64,000 bases of DNA. Origin: Methylocystis echinoides (GTDB taxonomy: Bacteria > Pseudomonadota > Alphaproteobacteria > Rhizobiales > Beijerinckiaceae). Below, piece after piece: positions 35,370 through 44,233 of this stretch. Both the position numbers and the translations under genes were made by a program. Where the stretch lies: contig NZ_CP156084.1 in assembly GCF_040687965.1 (NCBI RefSeq), positions 572,501 to 636,500 of the forward strand, written 5' to 3'. Each line of letters starts with the position of its first letter. The first letter of the stretch is position 1. The notes beneath the pieces are model-generated. The model did not search any database. It was not told where the DNA came from and was given only the letters and a program-made list of their open reading frames with translations.

Positions 35370-36800
35370 ATGGATATTTCCCGACTCGAGAAACTGTCCG
35401 AATCCGCCTGGCGGCTTTCGCCGCGTGACGGGATGCGGGCGCCGGCGATCATCTACGCAGCCGAGACGCTGGTTTCCGAAATGGACGACAAGGTCTTGGA
35501 GCAGATCGCCAATGTCGCCAAACTTCCCGGCGTGGCGCGCGCCGCCTACGCCATGCCCGACGCGCATTGGGGCTACGGCTTTCCGATCGGCGGCGTCGCC
35601 GCTTTCGACGCGGACGAGGGCGGCGTGGTCTCGGCGGGGGGCGTGGGCTTCGACGTGTCCTGCGGCGTGCGCACCCATCTCACGGGGCTCACGCCGGATC
35701 AGATCCACGCTGTCCAGGATGATCTCGCGGCGGCGCTCTATGAACATATCCCGGTCGGTCTTGGCGCCGAGGGCGAGCTTCGCCTGGACGATCAGGAAAT
35801 GACGGCGATGCTCTCGGGAGGCGCCAGATGGGCCGTCGAGCGGGGGTTCGGACGGGAAGAGGATCTTCTACGCATCGAGGAGCGGGGGCGGGCCGTTGAC
35901 GCCGATCCGGCCGAAGTCTCCGAATTTGCGCGCAAGCGTCAGCGCCGTGAAATGGGCACGCTCGGCTCCGGCAACCATTATCTCGAGGTTCAGGAAGTCG
36001 TCGACATTTTCGATCCCGTCGTCGCCGAGGGCTATGGATTGAAACGCGGCGAATGCGTCGTCACCATCCATTGCGGCTCGCGCGGGCTCGGCCACCAGAT
36101 CGGCACGGAATTCTTGCGCGAGATGGCGGTTTCGGCGCCGGCGCTCGGGATTGCGCTTCCCGACCGGGAGCTCGCCTGCGCGCCGATCAAGTCTGACCTC
36201 GGGCGCCGCTATCTCGGCGCGATGCGCTCGGCCATCAACTGCGCCCTCGCCAATCGCGAGATCATCGGCCATCTCACGCGGCAGGTCTTCGCCCGCTTTT
36301 TCCAGCACGGGGAACTGCCGCTGATGTTCGACGTCTCGCACAACACCTGCAAGGTCGAGCGGCACGCGGTCGACGGCGGGACGCGCGATCTTTATGTCCA
36401 TCGCAAGGGCGCGACGCGCGCCTTCGGTCCCGGCGACGAGCGGCTGCCCGAGTCGCTGCGGGCCTTCGGCCAACCGGTTCTCATCGGCGGCAGCATGGGG
36501 ACGGGCTCTTTTGTCCTCGCGGGCGTGACGACGAGCGAAGAGCGCGCCTTTTCCTCCGCCTGCCACGGCGCAGGACGGCGCATGAGCCGCCACGCCGCGA
36601 CGCGGATGTGGGGCGGCCGGCAGGTCGTCGACGACCTTCGCGCGCAGGGGATCATCGTCAAGAGCCCCTCGATGCGCGGCGTCGCCGAGGAAGCGCCCGG
36701 CGCCTATAAGGATGTCGGGGCCGTCGTCGACTCGGCGGAAGCGTCGGGCCTCGCCAAGAAAGTCGCCTTTCTCAGGCCCATGATCTGCGTGAAAGGATAG
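35370..36800 (+). CDS. rtcB: RNA-splicing ligase RtcB
   Basis: This 476-residue protein joins 2',3'-cyclic-phosphate or 3'-phosphate RNA ends to 5'-hydroxyl ends using GTP and manganese. Metal-binding and guanylate-site motifs are intact: GVGFDVSCGVRTHL (Cys and Asp), LGSGNHYLEVQEV, IHCGSRGLGHQIG and DVSHNTCKVERHAV. SMGTGSFVLAG and CHGAGRRMSR contain the His that is guanylylated. In bacteria it is linked to RNA repair and stress. The gene is preceded by archease and is convergent with pncA (three bases between stops). No RtcA or RtcR regulator is nearby. Confidence 0.96.
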   Translation: MDISRLEKLSESAWRLSPRDGMRAPAIIYAAETLVSEMDDKVLEQIANVAKLPGVARAAYAMPDAHWGYGFPIGGVAAFDADEGGVVSAGGVGFDVSCGVRTHLTGLTPDQIHAVQDDLAAALYEHIPVGLGAEGELRLDDQEMTAMLSGGARWAVERGFGREEDLLRIEERGRAVDADPAEVSEFARKRQRREMGTLGSGNHYLEVQEVVDIFDPVVAEGYGLKRGECVVTIHCGSRGLGHQIGTEFLREMAVSAPALGIALPDRELACAPIKSDLGRRYLGAMRSAINCALANREIIGHLTRQVFARFFQHGELPLMFDVSHNTCKVERHAVDGGTRDLYVHRKGATRAFGPGDERLPESLRAFGQPVLIGGSMGTGSFVLAGVTTSEERAFSSACHGAGRRMSRHAATRMWGGRQVVDDLRAQGIIVKSPSMRGVAEEAPGAYKDVGAVVDSAEASGLAKKVAFLRPMICVKG

Positions 36801-36803
36801 GCC

Positions 36804-37442
36804 TCAAAGACGCGCGAACGCGTCGACATGGACGCAGGCGACACGACAGGCGGCGAGGCTTTCGCGCGCAAGGGCGAGCGACCCGTCGCTGTCGATGGCG
36901 CGGGTGGCGTCTTCGACGATCACGGCCTCGAAGCCGAGACGCGTCGCGTCTTCGGCTGAAAAGCGCACGCAAAAGTCGAAGGCCAGCCCCGCGATGAACA
37001 CGCGCGTGAGGCCGCGCTCGCGCAAATAGCCAGCAAGGCCCGTCGGCGTCCTGGCGTCATTTTCAAAAAAAACCGAATAGGAATCGATGTCGCGGTGAAA
37101 TCCCTTGCGCATGATCAGTTCGGCATGGGGGATTGCGAGCGTGGGATGAAAGGCCGCGCCGAACGTTCCCTGCACGCAGTGATCCGGCCAAAGCTCTTGT
37201 TCGCCGTAGGACAGGTCGATGATTTCGAACGGCTTCCGGCCGGGATGTGCAGAAGCAAACGAGACATGCCCGGGCGGATGCCAATCCTGCGTCAGAACGA
37301 CATGGGGAAAGGCGTGGGCAAGCCTGTTGATGCGCGGGATGATTTCGTCGGCATTCGAAATCGCCAGCGCGCCGCCGGGGCAGAAATCATTTTGCACGTC
37401 GACGACGAGGAGCGCGTCGTTCTCGCCGACCTTGTGAGTCAT
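36804..37442 (-). CDS. pncA: Nicotinamidase
   Basis: This 212-residue enzyme hydrolyses nicotinamide to nicotinate in NAD salvage. LLVVDVQNDFCPGGALAI carries the catalytic Asp, QDWHPPGHVSF the metal-binding and substrate His residues, and VFIAGLAFDFCVRFSAEDA the nucleophilic Cys. The lysine is in ELIMRKGFHRDIDSY. It starts at the ATG at 37442, which overlaps the pncB stop codon as ATGA. The upstream open frame belongs to pncB in another frame. The product feeds PncB, encoded in the same operon. Confidence 0.93.
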   Translation of the reverse strand: MTHKVGENDALLVVDVQNDFCPGGALAISNADEIIPRINRLAHAFPHVVLTQDWHPPGHVSFASAHPGRKPFEIIDLSYGEQELWPDHCVQGTFGAAFHPTLAIPHAELIMRKGFHRDIDSYSVFFENDARTPTGLAGYLRERGLTRVFIAGLAFDFCVRFSAEDATRLGFEAVIVEDATRAIDSDGSLALARESLAACRVACVHVDAFARL

Positions 37443-38791
37443 GAAGGCGCCCCTCCCTCCGTGCGGCGATCGACTTCGGAGACCAACGCCCGCAACGCCG
37501 CGCCAATGTCGACGCAGTAGGTGGCGGCGGCGTCGAGCCGCTGCAAGGCGACAGGGAGCTTTGAGAGATTTTCCTTCGCGCGCGCGCGGCTTTCGGCGAG
37601 CGACGGCGTAGGCGCAAGCCGACGGCCCTGCCGCATCACGGAACGCAGCAGAGGCTCGCCTTCGTGCGTGTCGTCTTCCAGCGAAATCACGTCGCCGCAC
37701 ATTCCGCCGTCCGGTCCGAAACGCCGCCACACCTGTTTGCGTCCGGGATAGGTCTCCTTGCCCCTGGAGCGCTTGCGCCGCGCCACGCCCGCATATTCTT
37801 CGAGCTTATACGCGCAGTCGAGCGCGGGCGCATCGGAAGAGGTCGTGAGGCTCGTGCCGATCCCGAACCCGTCGACGGGCGCGCCCGCCTCGATGATGGC
37901 GCGAATGTCCGCGTCATCGAGTCCCCCGCTGACGAGAATGCGGACGTCTTTCAATCCCCCTGCGTCCAGGATCGCGCGCACGCTTTTCGACAAAGCCACG
38001 AGATCGCCGCTATCCAGACGAACCGCCTTGACGCTTACGCCGCGCGCGCCCAAGCCCGGCGCCAGCGCAACGAGCTTCCGCGCCGCGGCTTCCGTGTCGT
38101 AAGTGTCGAGCAGCAACACGAGATCATCGGGATGACTCTCCGCAAAAGCTTCGAAAGCCTTCCTCTCGTCGTCGAAAGCCTGGATGAAGGAGTGGGCCAT
38201 CGTGCCAAAGAGCGGCACGCCGAAACATTTGCCGGCGAGCACTGTGGCCGTGCCGTCATAGCCGGCGAGATAGCTCGCGCGCGCCGCCATCAACCCGGCT
38301 TCGGCGCCGTGGGCGCGGCGCAAGCCGAAATCGACGAGCTGCCGGCCTTGCGCCAGCAGCACATGGCGCGCCGCCTTCGAGGCGATCAGCGACTGAAGAT
38401 GCAGGATGTTGATGAGCCGCGTCTCGACGAGCTGCGCCTGCGGCAGAGGCGCCGTGACGCGCAGAATGGGTTCGTTGGGGAAGAAGACCGTACCTTCGGG
38501 CATGGCGTGCACGTCGCCGGTGAAGCGGAACGCCGCAAGCTGCTCGAGAAAGGCTGCGCCGAACATCCCGGTGCTGGCGAGCCAGTCGATATCCTCTTTG
38601 GAAAAACTGAGAGTTTCGAGAAAGGCGAGCGCCTGCTCGAGCCCCGCCGCCACCAGAAAGCCCCGGCTCGGCGGAAGCCGGCGGACGAAAAATTCGAAAA
38701 CGGCGGTCTCGACGACGTCTTGCGTCAGATAGGCCTCGGCCATCTTCAGCTGATAAAGATCGGTCAGCAGCGAACTCCCGGCGCAGTCCAT
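37439..38791 (-). CDS. pncB: Nicotinate phosphoribosyltransferase
   Basis: This is a 450-residue enzyme that makes nicotinate mononucleotide from nicotinate and PRPP. I start at the ATG at 38791 (MDCAGSSLLTDLYQLKMAEA), which has GGGAGAGAGG just upstream; an earlier ATG is less supported. Motifs of the family are present: SSLLTDLYQLKMAEAYL, DFGLRRAHGAEAGLMAARA, GTMAHSFIQAFDDERKAFE and ILVSGGLDDADIRAIIEAG. It overlaps pncA by four bases, and the STAS gene lies 61 bases upstream on the same strand. All three may share a transcript. Confidence 0.94.
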   Translation of the reverse strand: MDCAGSSLLTDLYQLKMAEAYLTQDVVETAVFEFFVRRLPPSRGFLVAAGLEQALAFLETLSFSKEDIDWLASTGMFGAAFLEQLAAFRFTGDVHAMPEGTVFFPNEPILRVTAPLPQAQLVETRLINILHLQSLIASKAARHVLLAQGRQLVDFGLRRAHGAEAGLMAARASYLAGYDGTATVLAGKCFGVPLFGTMAHSFIQAFDDERKAFEAFAESHPDDLVLLLDTYDTEAAARKLVALAPGLGARGVSVKAVRLDSGDLVALSKSVRAILDAGGLKDVRILVSGGLDDADIRAIIEAGAPVDGFGIGTSLTTSSDAPALDCAYKLEEYAGVARRKRSRGKETYPGRKQVWRRFGPDGGMCGDVISLEDDTHEGEPLLRSVMRQGRRLAPTPSLAESRARAKENLSKLPVALQRLDAAATYCVDIGAALRALVSEVDRRTEGGAPS

Positions 38792-38852
38792 CCTCTCTCC
38801 CTCATCGTCTCGAAGAGGTAACGCGCCGGACGGCGTCATCGAGCGGAAAGTC

Positions 38853-39191
38853 CTAGCCTTGGAGCGCCGCCGCAGCTTCCTGAACGCTCGGATGCGAACC
38901 GAGAATAACGTCGAAGCCGCTTACCGCCATCACCTCTTTGACATTGCCGCGCAGACCGCAAAGCGTCAGCGCGCCGCCCAGCGACTTTGCTTTCTTCGCC
39001 GCAATGAGGAGCGCTCTCAACCCCGCGGAGCTGACGTATTCCACTTGCGAAAAATCGACCACGACCTTGTGGGGGCCGTCGTCGAGCAAGGCCGCACATT
39101 GCTCCTCGAAAGCCGCGGCCGTGCCGCTGTCGATACGGCTCATCGGCCTGACCACGCGCAAGCCGTTCGAAAGCTCATGGGTCAAATCCAT
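38853..39191 (-). CDS. STAS-domain anti-sigma factor antagonist-like protein
   Basis: This is a 112-residue single STAS domain. The phosphorylatable Ser region is VEYVSSAGLRALLIAAKKAK, matching SpoIIAA/RsbV, and the N-terminal part (DLTHELSNGLRVVRPMSRID) forms the first strands. When dephosphorylated, such proteins bind an RsbW-like kinase and release its target. The start at 39191 has GGGGA upstream. The gene diverges, across 117 bases, from a transporter/kinase/phosphatase operon that encodes the other two partner-switch roles, so it is probably their partner. It is followed by pncB on the same strand. Confidence 0.88.
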   Translation of the reverse strand: MDLTHELSNGLRVVRPMSRIDSGTAAAFEEQCAALLDDGPHKVVVDFSQVEYVSSAGLRALLIAAKKAKSLGGALTLCGLRGNVKEVMAVSGFDVILGSHPSVQEAAAALQG

Positions 39192-39308
39192 TTTTACATT
39201 TCCCCGGTGACGGTTATGCAACCGGCACTTATTATCGGACGCCGCCGTAGCTTTAGACCCTCTCCCCGCCGGTCGTCCAGCGGGGGACGTTCTTTTCAAG
39301 GAGCAGAC

Positions 39309-41231
39309 ATGAGCATAGCCGTAGATCGCGCCGGGAGCCCGGTCTCCGTGTCGCAGATCAGCCTGATCGAGGAATTTCTGCTTCTCACCTTAGAGGACAG
39401 CGGCGGCGAATTCGACAGCGTGCCGGAAATCTATCTCAATTGTGGAATCGCCGGCGCGGCCTTGATGGATCTTGCGCTACGCGGGCGTATCGATTCGGAT
39501 CTCGACGGCGTCTACGCCGTGGACGCCGCGTCCACCGGCGACGCGGCGCTCGATACGGCGCTCGCCGAGATCGCCGCCGAGCCGCAGCGTCTCAGCGCGC
39601 AGGGCTGGATCACGCGCCTGTCCCGCCACGCGCCGGCGATGCGCCGGGCGGCGCTCTCCAACCTCTGCGCGCGCGGCGTCTTGCGCCAGAGCGATCACGC
39701 CTTTCTCTGGGTGCTCAAGGGGCGGCGGTATCCTGTGGTCGAGGGGCAGGAAAGGCCGGAGGCGAAGAAGCGCATCCTCGCTTTGCTCTATAATGACGAT
39801 ATCCCGTCGCCGACCGACGTCGCGCTCACGTCGCTCGCCGACGCATGTTTCGTCTTCGAGCGCATTCTGACGCCAAAGGAGTTACAAAGGGTCAAGCCGC
39901 GCATCCGCCAGATCGCGCGCATGGATTTGATCGGGGGCGAGATCGCGCGCACCGCGCATGAGGTCAATCTCGAGACGCGCGCCGCCGAGCGCCGGACCGT
40001 GATCGCCGGCCTCGCCGGCAATGTGATGGAATGGTACGATTTCGGCGTCTATGGCTTCTTCGCCGCCGCGATCGGCTCACAGTTCTTCCCCTCCGACGAT
40101 CCGTCCGTTTCGCTCATCGCCTCTTTCGGCGTATTCGCCGTCGGCTTTATCGCCCGGCCGCTCGGAGGGCTGCTCTTCGGCCATGTCGGCGACCGCCTCG
40201 GCCGTCGCGCCGCCGTCGTCGGCTCGGTCATATTGATGATCATCCCGACGCTGCTGATGTCGCTCCTGCCGACCTATGCGCAGATCGGCCTCGCGGCCCC
40301 TGCCCTGTTGATCCTGTTGCGTCTGGCGCAGGGTCTCGCCGTCGGCGGCGAATATACGACGTCCATGGTGCTGCTGGTCGAGGAAGCGCAGGCGAGCCGG
40401 CGCGGCTTTGTCGGCAGCTTCGCGCCCTTCGGCGCGCTCGGCGGTCTGCTGCTCGGCTCCGCGGTCGGCGCGGCGCTCATGGCGTTCCTGCCGGAGAAGG
40501 CGGCCGCTTCATGGGGCTGGCGCCTCGCCTTTTTTACGGGGCTGCTCATCGGCCTCGTCGTCTTCGTCATTCGCCGCCGCCTGCCGCCCGATCAAGCGAT
40601 CGTGCAGACCGAAGAAGCGCGCAAATCGCCGGTTTTCGAGGCCTTCCGCACGCAATGGCGCACCATCCTCAAGGTCGTGGGCTTCACGCTCGGCAACGGC
40701 GTCGGTTTCTATCTCTGCTTCGTCTATGTCTCGACCTGGCTCAAGGAACAGCAGCATCTTTCCGCCTCCACGGCGCTGACGCTCAACAGCATCGCGATCT
40801 TCTTCATGCTGATCTTCACGCCGCTCGCCGGCGCGCTCTCCGATAAAATCGGCCGCAAGCCCGTGCTGATGGCCGGCGCCCTCGGGCTCGCGCTCTTCGC
40901 CTGGCCGCTCTTCCGGCTGATGAGCGTCCCGCATCTCGGCGCCATCCTGCTTGGACAATGCGCCTTCGCGCTGTTCATGTCGGGCTATGGCGCGAGCCCC
41001 GCGTTTCTCGTCGAGGCCTTCCCCAAGCATGTAAGATGTTCCGGCCTCTCGATCGGCTATAATCTCTCGCTCTCGGTCTTTGGCGGAACGGTGCCCATGG
41101 TCGCAGTCTTCCTTACCAAGATCACCGGCAATCCGCTCGCGCCCGCCTTCTACCTGTCGCTCGCCGCGCTCATTTCGCTCGCCATGGCGACCCTGATCGG
41201 CGGCGACGCCGAAACGCAGGAGGCGTCTTGA
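39309..41231 (+). CDS. GPP34 (GOLPH3-like) domain fused to MHS-type MFS transporter
   Basis: This 640-residue protein has two unrelated parts. Residues about 16-215 fit the GPP34/GOLPH3 family: SLIEEFLLLTLEDSGGEF, an ALMDLALRGRID helix and LSRHAPAMRRAALSNLCARG with basic surfaces. RPEAKKRILALLYNDDIPSP and FERILTPKELQRVKPRIR follow. In eukaryotes this fold binds phosphatidylinositol-4-phosphate. Residues 228-635 are a 12-helix metabolite/H+ symporter: GNVMEWYDFGVYGFFAAAIG, GHVGDRLGRRAAVVGS, RLAQGLAVGGEYTTSM and SDKIGRKPVLMAGAL. This is the ProP/ShiA/KgtP type. No stop codon or shift separates the parts. AAGGAG precedes the ATG. It overlaps the next gene by four bases. The substrate is unknown. 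Confidence 0.85.
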   Translation: MSIAVDRAGSPVSVSQISLIEEFLLLTLEDSGGEFDSVPEIYLNCGIAGAALMDLALRGRIDSDLDGVYAVDAASTGDAALDTALAEIAAEPQRLSAQGWITRLSRHAPAMRRAALSNLCARGVLRQSDHAFLWVLKGRRYPVVEGQERPEAKKRILALLYNDDIPSPTDVALTSLADACFVFERILTPKELQRVKPRIRQIARMDLIGGEIARTAHEVNLETRAAERRTVIAGLAGNVMEWYDFGVYGFFAAAIGSQFFPSDDPSVSLIASFGVFAVGFIARPLGGLLFGHVGDRLGRRAAVVGSVILMIIPTLLMSLLPTYAQIGLAAPALLILLRLAQGLAVGGEYTTSMVLLVEEAQASRRGFVGSFAPFGALGGLLLGSAVGAALMAFLPEKAAASWGWRLAFFTGLLIGLVVFVIRRRLPPDQAIVQTEEARKSPVFEAFRTQWRTILKVVGFTLGNGVGFYLCFVYVSTWLKEQQHLSASTALTLNSIAIFFMLIFTPLAGALSDKIGRKPVLMAGALGLALFAWPLFRLMSVPHLGAILLGQCAFALFMSGYGASPAFLVEAFPKHVRCSGLSIGYNLSLSVFGGTVPMVAVFLTKITGNPLAPAFYLSLAALISLAMATLIGGDAETQEAS

Positions 41232-41656
41232 CGGACGCTCCTCAAACGCGGCGCGCCGGCTTCAGCCTCGCGGCCGGAGACATTCAGACGGCGGTCGCCT
41301 GGATCGCCTCTGAAGCGCGCGCGCTCGGCGCGACGGAGCGGCAGTCCTTCGGCGCGCAGCTTTGCGCCGAAGAGCTTCTCGTCAACGCCATGAACCACGG
41401 CGGGCGAGAGCGGTTGGCGGTGGCTATCGCTCTGGATCGCCTCCCCGACAGGCTTCGTCTGCGCCTCGAGGACGATGGCGCAGCCTTCGATCTTCTCGAC
41501 GCGCCGGAGAGGAGGAGCGATCCGTCCCTAAGCCAATCGCGGCCAGGCGGTTGGGGCGTCTCGCTTGTCCGGCGCTTCGCCGATCGCATCGAGTGCAACC
41601 GGTTTGAAGGCGCAAACGTCGTTGTCCTCGAATTTATCGAAGGCGGCGAGCCATGA
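41228..41656 (+). CDS. RsbW-like serine kinase/ATPase (HATPase_c_2)
   Basis: This is a 142-residue protein with a TTG start that overlaps the preceding stop (TTGA), indicating translational coupling. It has the GHKL ATPase motifs of anti-sigma kinases: the N box QLCAEELLVNAMNHGG, G1 LEDDGAAFDLL and G2 RPGGWGVSLVRRFAD. It lacks a HisKA domain, so it is a Ser/Thr-type switch kinase that would phosphorylate a STAS partner, as SpoIIAB or RsbW do. Its likely partner is the divergent STAS protein (38853-39191). What it restrains (a sigma factor or the fused transporter) is unknown. No sigma factor gene is adjacent. Confidence 0.88.
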   Translation: MTDAPQTRRAGFSLAAGDIQTAVAWIASEARALGATERQSFGAQLCAEELLVNAMNHGGRERLAVAIALDRLPDRLRLRLEDDGAAFDLLDAPERRSDPSLSQSRPGGWGVSLVRRFADRIECNRFEGANVVVLEFIEGGEP

Positions 41657-42945
41657 CGCAGCCGGGCGCGAATCCCTTCGAACTCTTGGACGGCGCGACG
41701 CGCGACGCGATCCGGAGCCTCGTCGCGAGCGCACGGAAGCTCGACCTGCAGCCCGGCGAGACGCTGGTGCGACAAGGCGATCAGAGCGACTCCGCCTTCT
41801 TTCTCGATGAGGGCGCCGTGCAAGTTTTTGCGGAGACGGCCTATGGCGCCGCGCCGCTCGCCATCCTGGAGGCGCCACGGCTCATCGGCGAAATCGGCGC
41901 CCTCGCCGGCTTGCCGCGCACGGCGAGCATGACGGCGGCGACGCCCGTGCGCCTCTATGAGATCGGACGCGTCGAGCTTCTCGAACTCGGGCGCCAGTCG
42001 CCCGAGCTTCTGCTGAAGGCGCTGGAGCAGCTCGGCCGTCAGCTCGGCGCCGTCAACGAAGCGCTCGGGCTTTATTCCAACGCGCTCGCCGCGCTCGAGC
42101 AACGCAAATTCGACAGCCGCATTCTCGAGGATCTCGGCAATCCGCCGCCCGCCCTCGCGACTTTCGCCGCGGCCTTCCGCCGCTTCGCCACCGAGATCGT
42201 CCGCAAGAGGCGCCGCGAGGATGAAATGGCGAGCGCCGCGCTCATTCAGCAGTCGCTTCTTCCCAAGGACGCGGCGATCAATCGCCGCCGCTCCGATGTG
42301 GAAATCGCGGCGCGCATGCGGCCCGCGCGCGAGGTCGGCGGCGACTTCTACGATTTTTTCATGCTGGACGACGACCGGCTCGCCTTCGCGATCGGCGACG
42401 TCTGTGGAAAAGGCACGCCAGCGAGTCTTTTCGCCTCGATTGTCGTCACGCTTCTGAGAACGCTCGGCCGCGACCGGCAGGATGTCGGCGAGATCGTCAA
42501 TCGCGCGAATGCCCTGCTCTGCGAAGAGAACGACGCCGCCATGTTCGCGACCGTTTTTTTCGGCGTCCTCGACTTGCGCACCGGCGCGTTGCGCTACGCC
42601 AATTGCGGACATGTGCCGCCGGCGCATGTCTCGTCAGCTGGCGCTCTCACGCGCCTCTTGTCGACTGGCGCGGCGCTCGGGATCGACGCAAGCTGCGTCG
42701 CGCGTATGGCCGAGGCGCAGCTCGAACCGGGCGATCGACTGATCCTCGTCACGGACGGCGTCACCGAAGCGATGAATGCGGCGAAGGAGGAGTTCGGCGA
42801 GAGCGGCTTCGTGCAGACGGTTCAAGCTGAGCCGGCGTTGGCGCCCGCCGCGTTGATGTCCCGGGTCTTTACAGCGGTCGACGATTTCGCGCAGGGCGAA
42901 GAACAGGCCGACGACATCGGCTGTCTTGTGATTGAGCGAAAATAA
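41653..42945 (+). CDS. cNMP-binding domain plus SpoIIE/RsbU-type phosphatase
   Basis: This is a 430-residue protein. Residues about 10-130 form a cyclic-nucleotide-binding beta roll (LVRQGDQSDSAFFLDEGAVQVF, then LIGEIGALAGLPRTASMTA). A helical linker (about 130-205) follows. Residues 215-428 are a PP2C-like SpoIIE domain with metal-binding Asp residues in VGGDFYDFFMLDDD, IGDVCGKGTPAS, VTDGVTEAMNA and DDIGCLVI. Such phosphatases dephosphorylate STAS proteins; here nucleotide binding may control the activity. It overlaps the kinase gene by four bases. It completes a kinase, phosphatase and STAS set with the GPP34-MFS protein as first gene. Confidence 0.9.
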   Translation: MTQPGANPFELLDGATRDAIRSLVASARKLDLQPGETLVRQGDQSDSAFFLDEGAVQVFAETAYGAAPLAILEAPRLIGEIGALAGLPRTASMTAATPVRLYEIGRVELLELGRQSPELLLKALEQLGRQLGAVNEALGLYSNALAALEQRKFDSRILEDLGNPPPALATFAAAFRRFATEIVRKRRREDEMASAALIQQSLLPKDAAINRRRSDVEIAARMRPAREVGGDFYDFFMLDDDRLAFAIGDVCGKGTPASLFASIVVTLLRTLGRDRQDVGEIVNRANALLCEENDAAMFATVFFGVLDLRTGALRYANCGHVPPAHVSSAGALTRLLSTGAALGIDASCVARMAEAQLEPGDRLILVTDGVTEAMNAAKEEFGESGFVQTVQAEPALAPAALMSRVFTAVDDFAQGEEQADDIGCLVIERK

Positions 42946-42970
42946 GCGACGCGCCTCGCGCCCGCTCGCC

Positions 42971-44065
42971 TCATTGGCCGCCGAGCACCCCCAGCTCTTT
43001 CACCGACTCGGCCAGAATGCGCCCCATCTCCTCATTGCCCCGGTCCGACAGATGCGCCCCATCGGCGCCGAAGAGATCCGCTTCGCCGCGCGTCCTGGCG
43101 TCGACGAGACGATCGGACGGCGCGGTAATCGGAACAAAGCCGGCTGCCTTTGCGACGTCGACCCAGATACGGTTGAAAGTCGAATCCTCGATGGGGCAAT
43201 CGACGAGCAGCGCCGGCGCCGACTCGAAGTTTTTGCGTATTTTTGCAAGCAGAAAACGGGTCAGATCGATCGCCTCGGGATCATAGGTCGTGGCCCGCAG
43301 TTCTTTCAAATAGGCGTCCTTGTCTTTCTGGGAAATCATCAGATAGCCGCCGTAATGATTTGACAGAGACACCTGCAGCGCCCTGTCGAAAAGTCCGAAG
43401 AGCGACGAACGAAACAGCATCGAGCGATAGAGCCGCGCCAGCGTCTCCTCGTGGAAAACGATCGTTTGCCGATCCTTGGCGAGATAGGGCCTGAGCATCC
43501 ACTGATTGAGAACGATGGACTTCCGTTCGAGTTCGAAACTGTTGTTGGCGAAATCATTGTCGCAAAACTGGTGAACCAGCAGCGTCGGCGTGTAGAAACT
43601 CTTGACCTCGTCGGAAAGCAACAGGCTTTGCAACGTGCCATAGCCCCCCGACGCCGCCGCGACGACATAGAAATCGTCGAGCGGCCGGTTGGTCAGGCGC
43701 GCAAGATGGCGCACGAAGGCCGCGTACCACATCTGATCGTCGGAGGCGTAGGGCTCGCCTGTGTAGGAATCGCCGAGCACGAGAATTTTCACCGGGGCGT
43801 CGCGATTGGCGCCGTAGGTTCGCGTCCCGAAGGGGTCAGTTGTCAGAGTCACGTCGAACTTGCGGCCGCTCAGCGCAGTTTTTTCGCGCTTGTAGATCAA
43901 GTTCTTTTTGAGCCGCCAGCCCAATTGCGCATCCAGCTCATTGACGCCGGTCGGCGAAAGGCGGGAGATGAGGAGATCGACTCCAACGAGCGCTGCGCAA
44001 AAAATCGCCACGCTGAAAACAAGGGCGGCGATTTTCACGCGCGGCGATGTGCTCGTCTTCTGCAT
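42971..44065 (-). CDS. SGNH/GDSL hydrolase-like protein with N-terminal anchor
   Basis: This is a 364-residue protein. One membrane segment (IAALVFSVAIFCAALVGVDLL, about residues 11-31) is followed by a periplasmic SGNH domain with the block-I motif KILVLGDSYTGEPYASDD. The C-terminal DxxH is in GADGAHLSDRGNEEMGRIL. It shares the general plan with the two tandem SGNH proteins at 32264-34644 but not their close sequence similarity. It is convergent with the phosphatase gene and diverges from the PLP-enzyme gene. The substrate is unknown. Confidence 0.75.
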   Translation of the reverse strand: MQKTSTSPRVKIAALVFSVAIFCAALVGVDLLISRLSPTGVNELDAQLGWRLKKNLIYKREKTALSGRKFDVTLTTDPFGTRTYGANRDAPVKILVLGDSYTGEPYASDDQMWYAAFVRHLARLTNRPLDDFYVVAAASGGYGTLQSLLLSDEVKSFYTPTLLVHQFCDNDFANNSFELERKSIVLNQWMLRPYLAKDRQTIVFHEETLARLYRSMLFRSSLFGLFDRALQVSLSNHYGGYLMISQKDKDAYLKELRATTYDPEAIDLTRFLLAKIRKNFESAPALLVDCPIEDSTFNRIWVDVAKAAGFVPITAPSDRLVDARTRGEADLFGADGAHLSDRGNEEMGRILAESVKELGVLGGQ

Positions 44066-44233
44066 ATCGTGTGTTTCTTCCGGAGGGGCCGAGGGGCTTT
44101 GGACGGACGGGGAAACTGCCCCAATTCGCTCGCGTGGACAAGTCCAAGCCCTGAAGCGGGCGAATGATCCTGCCGCAGTCGGCGCTATTTATTTGGTTCA
44201 AACAGACCGATCTCGAGCCGGAAAGGACCAGAC

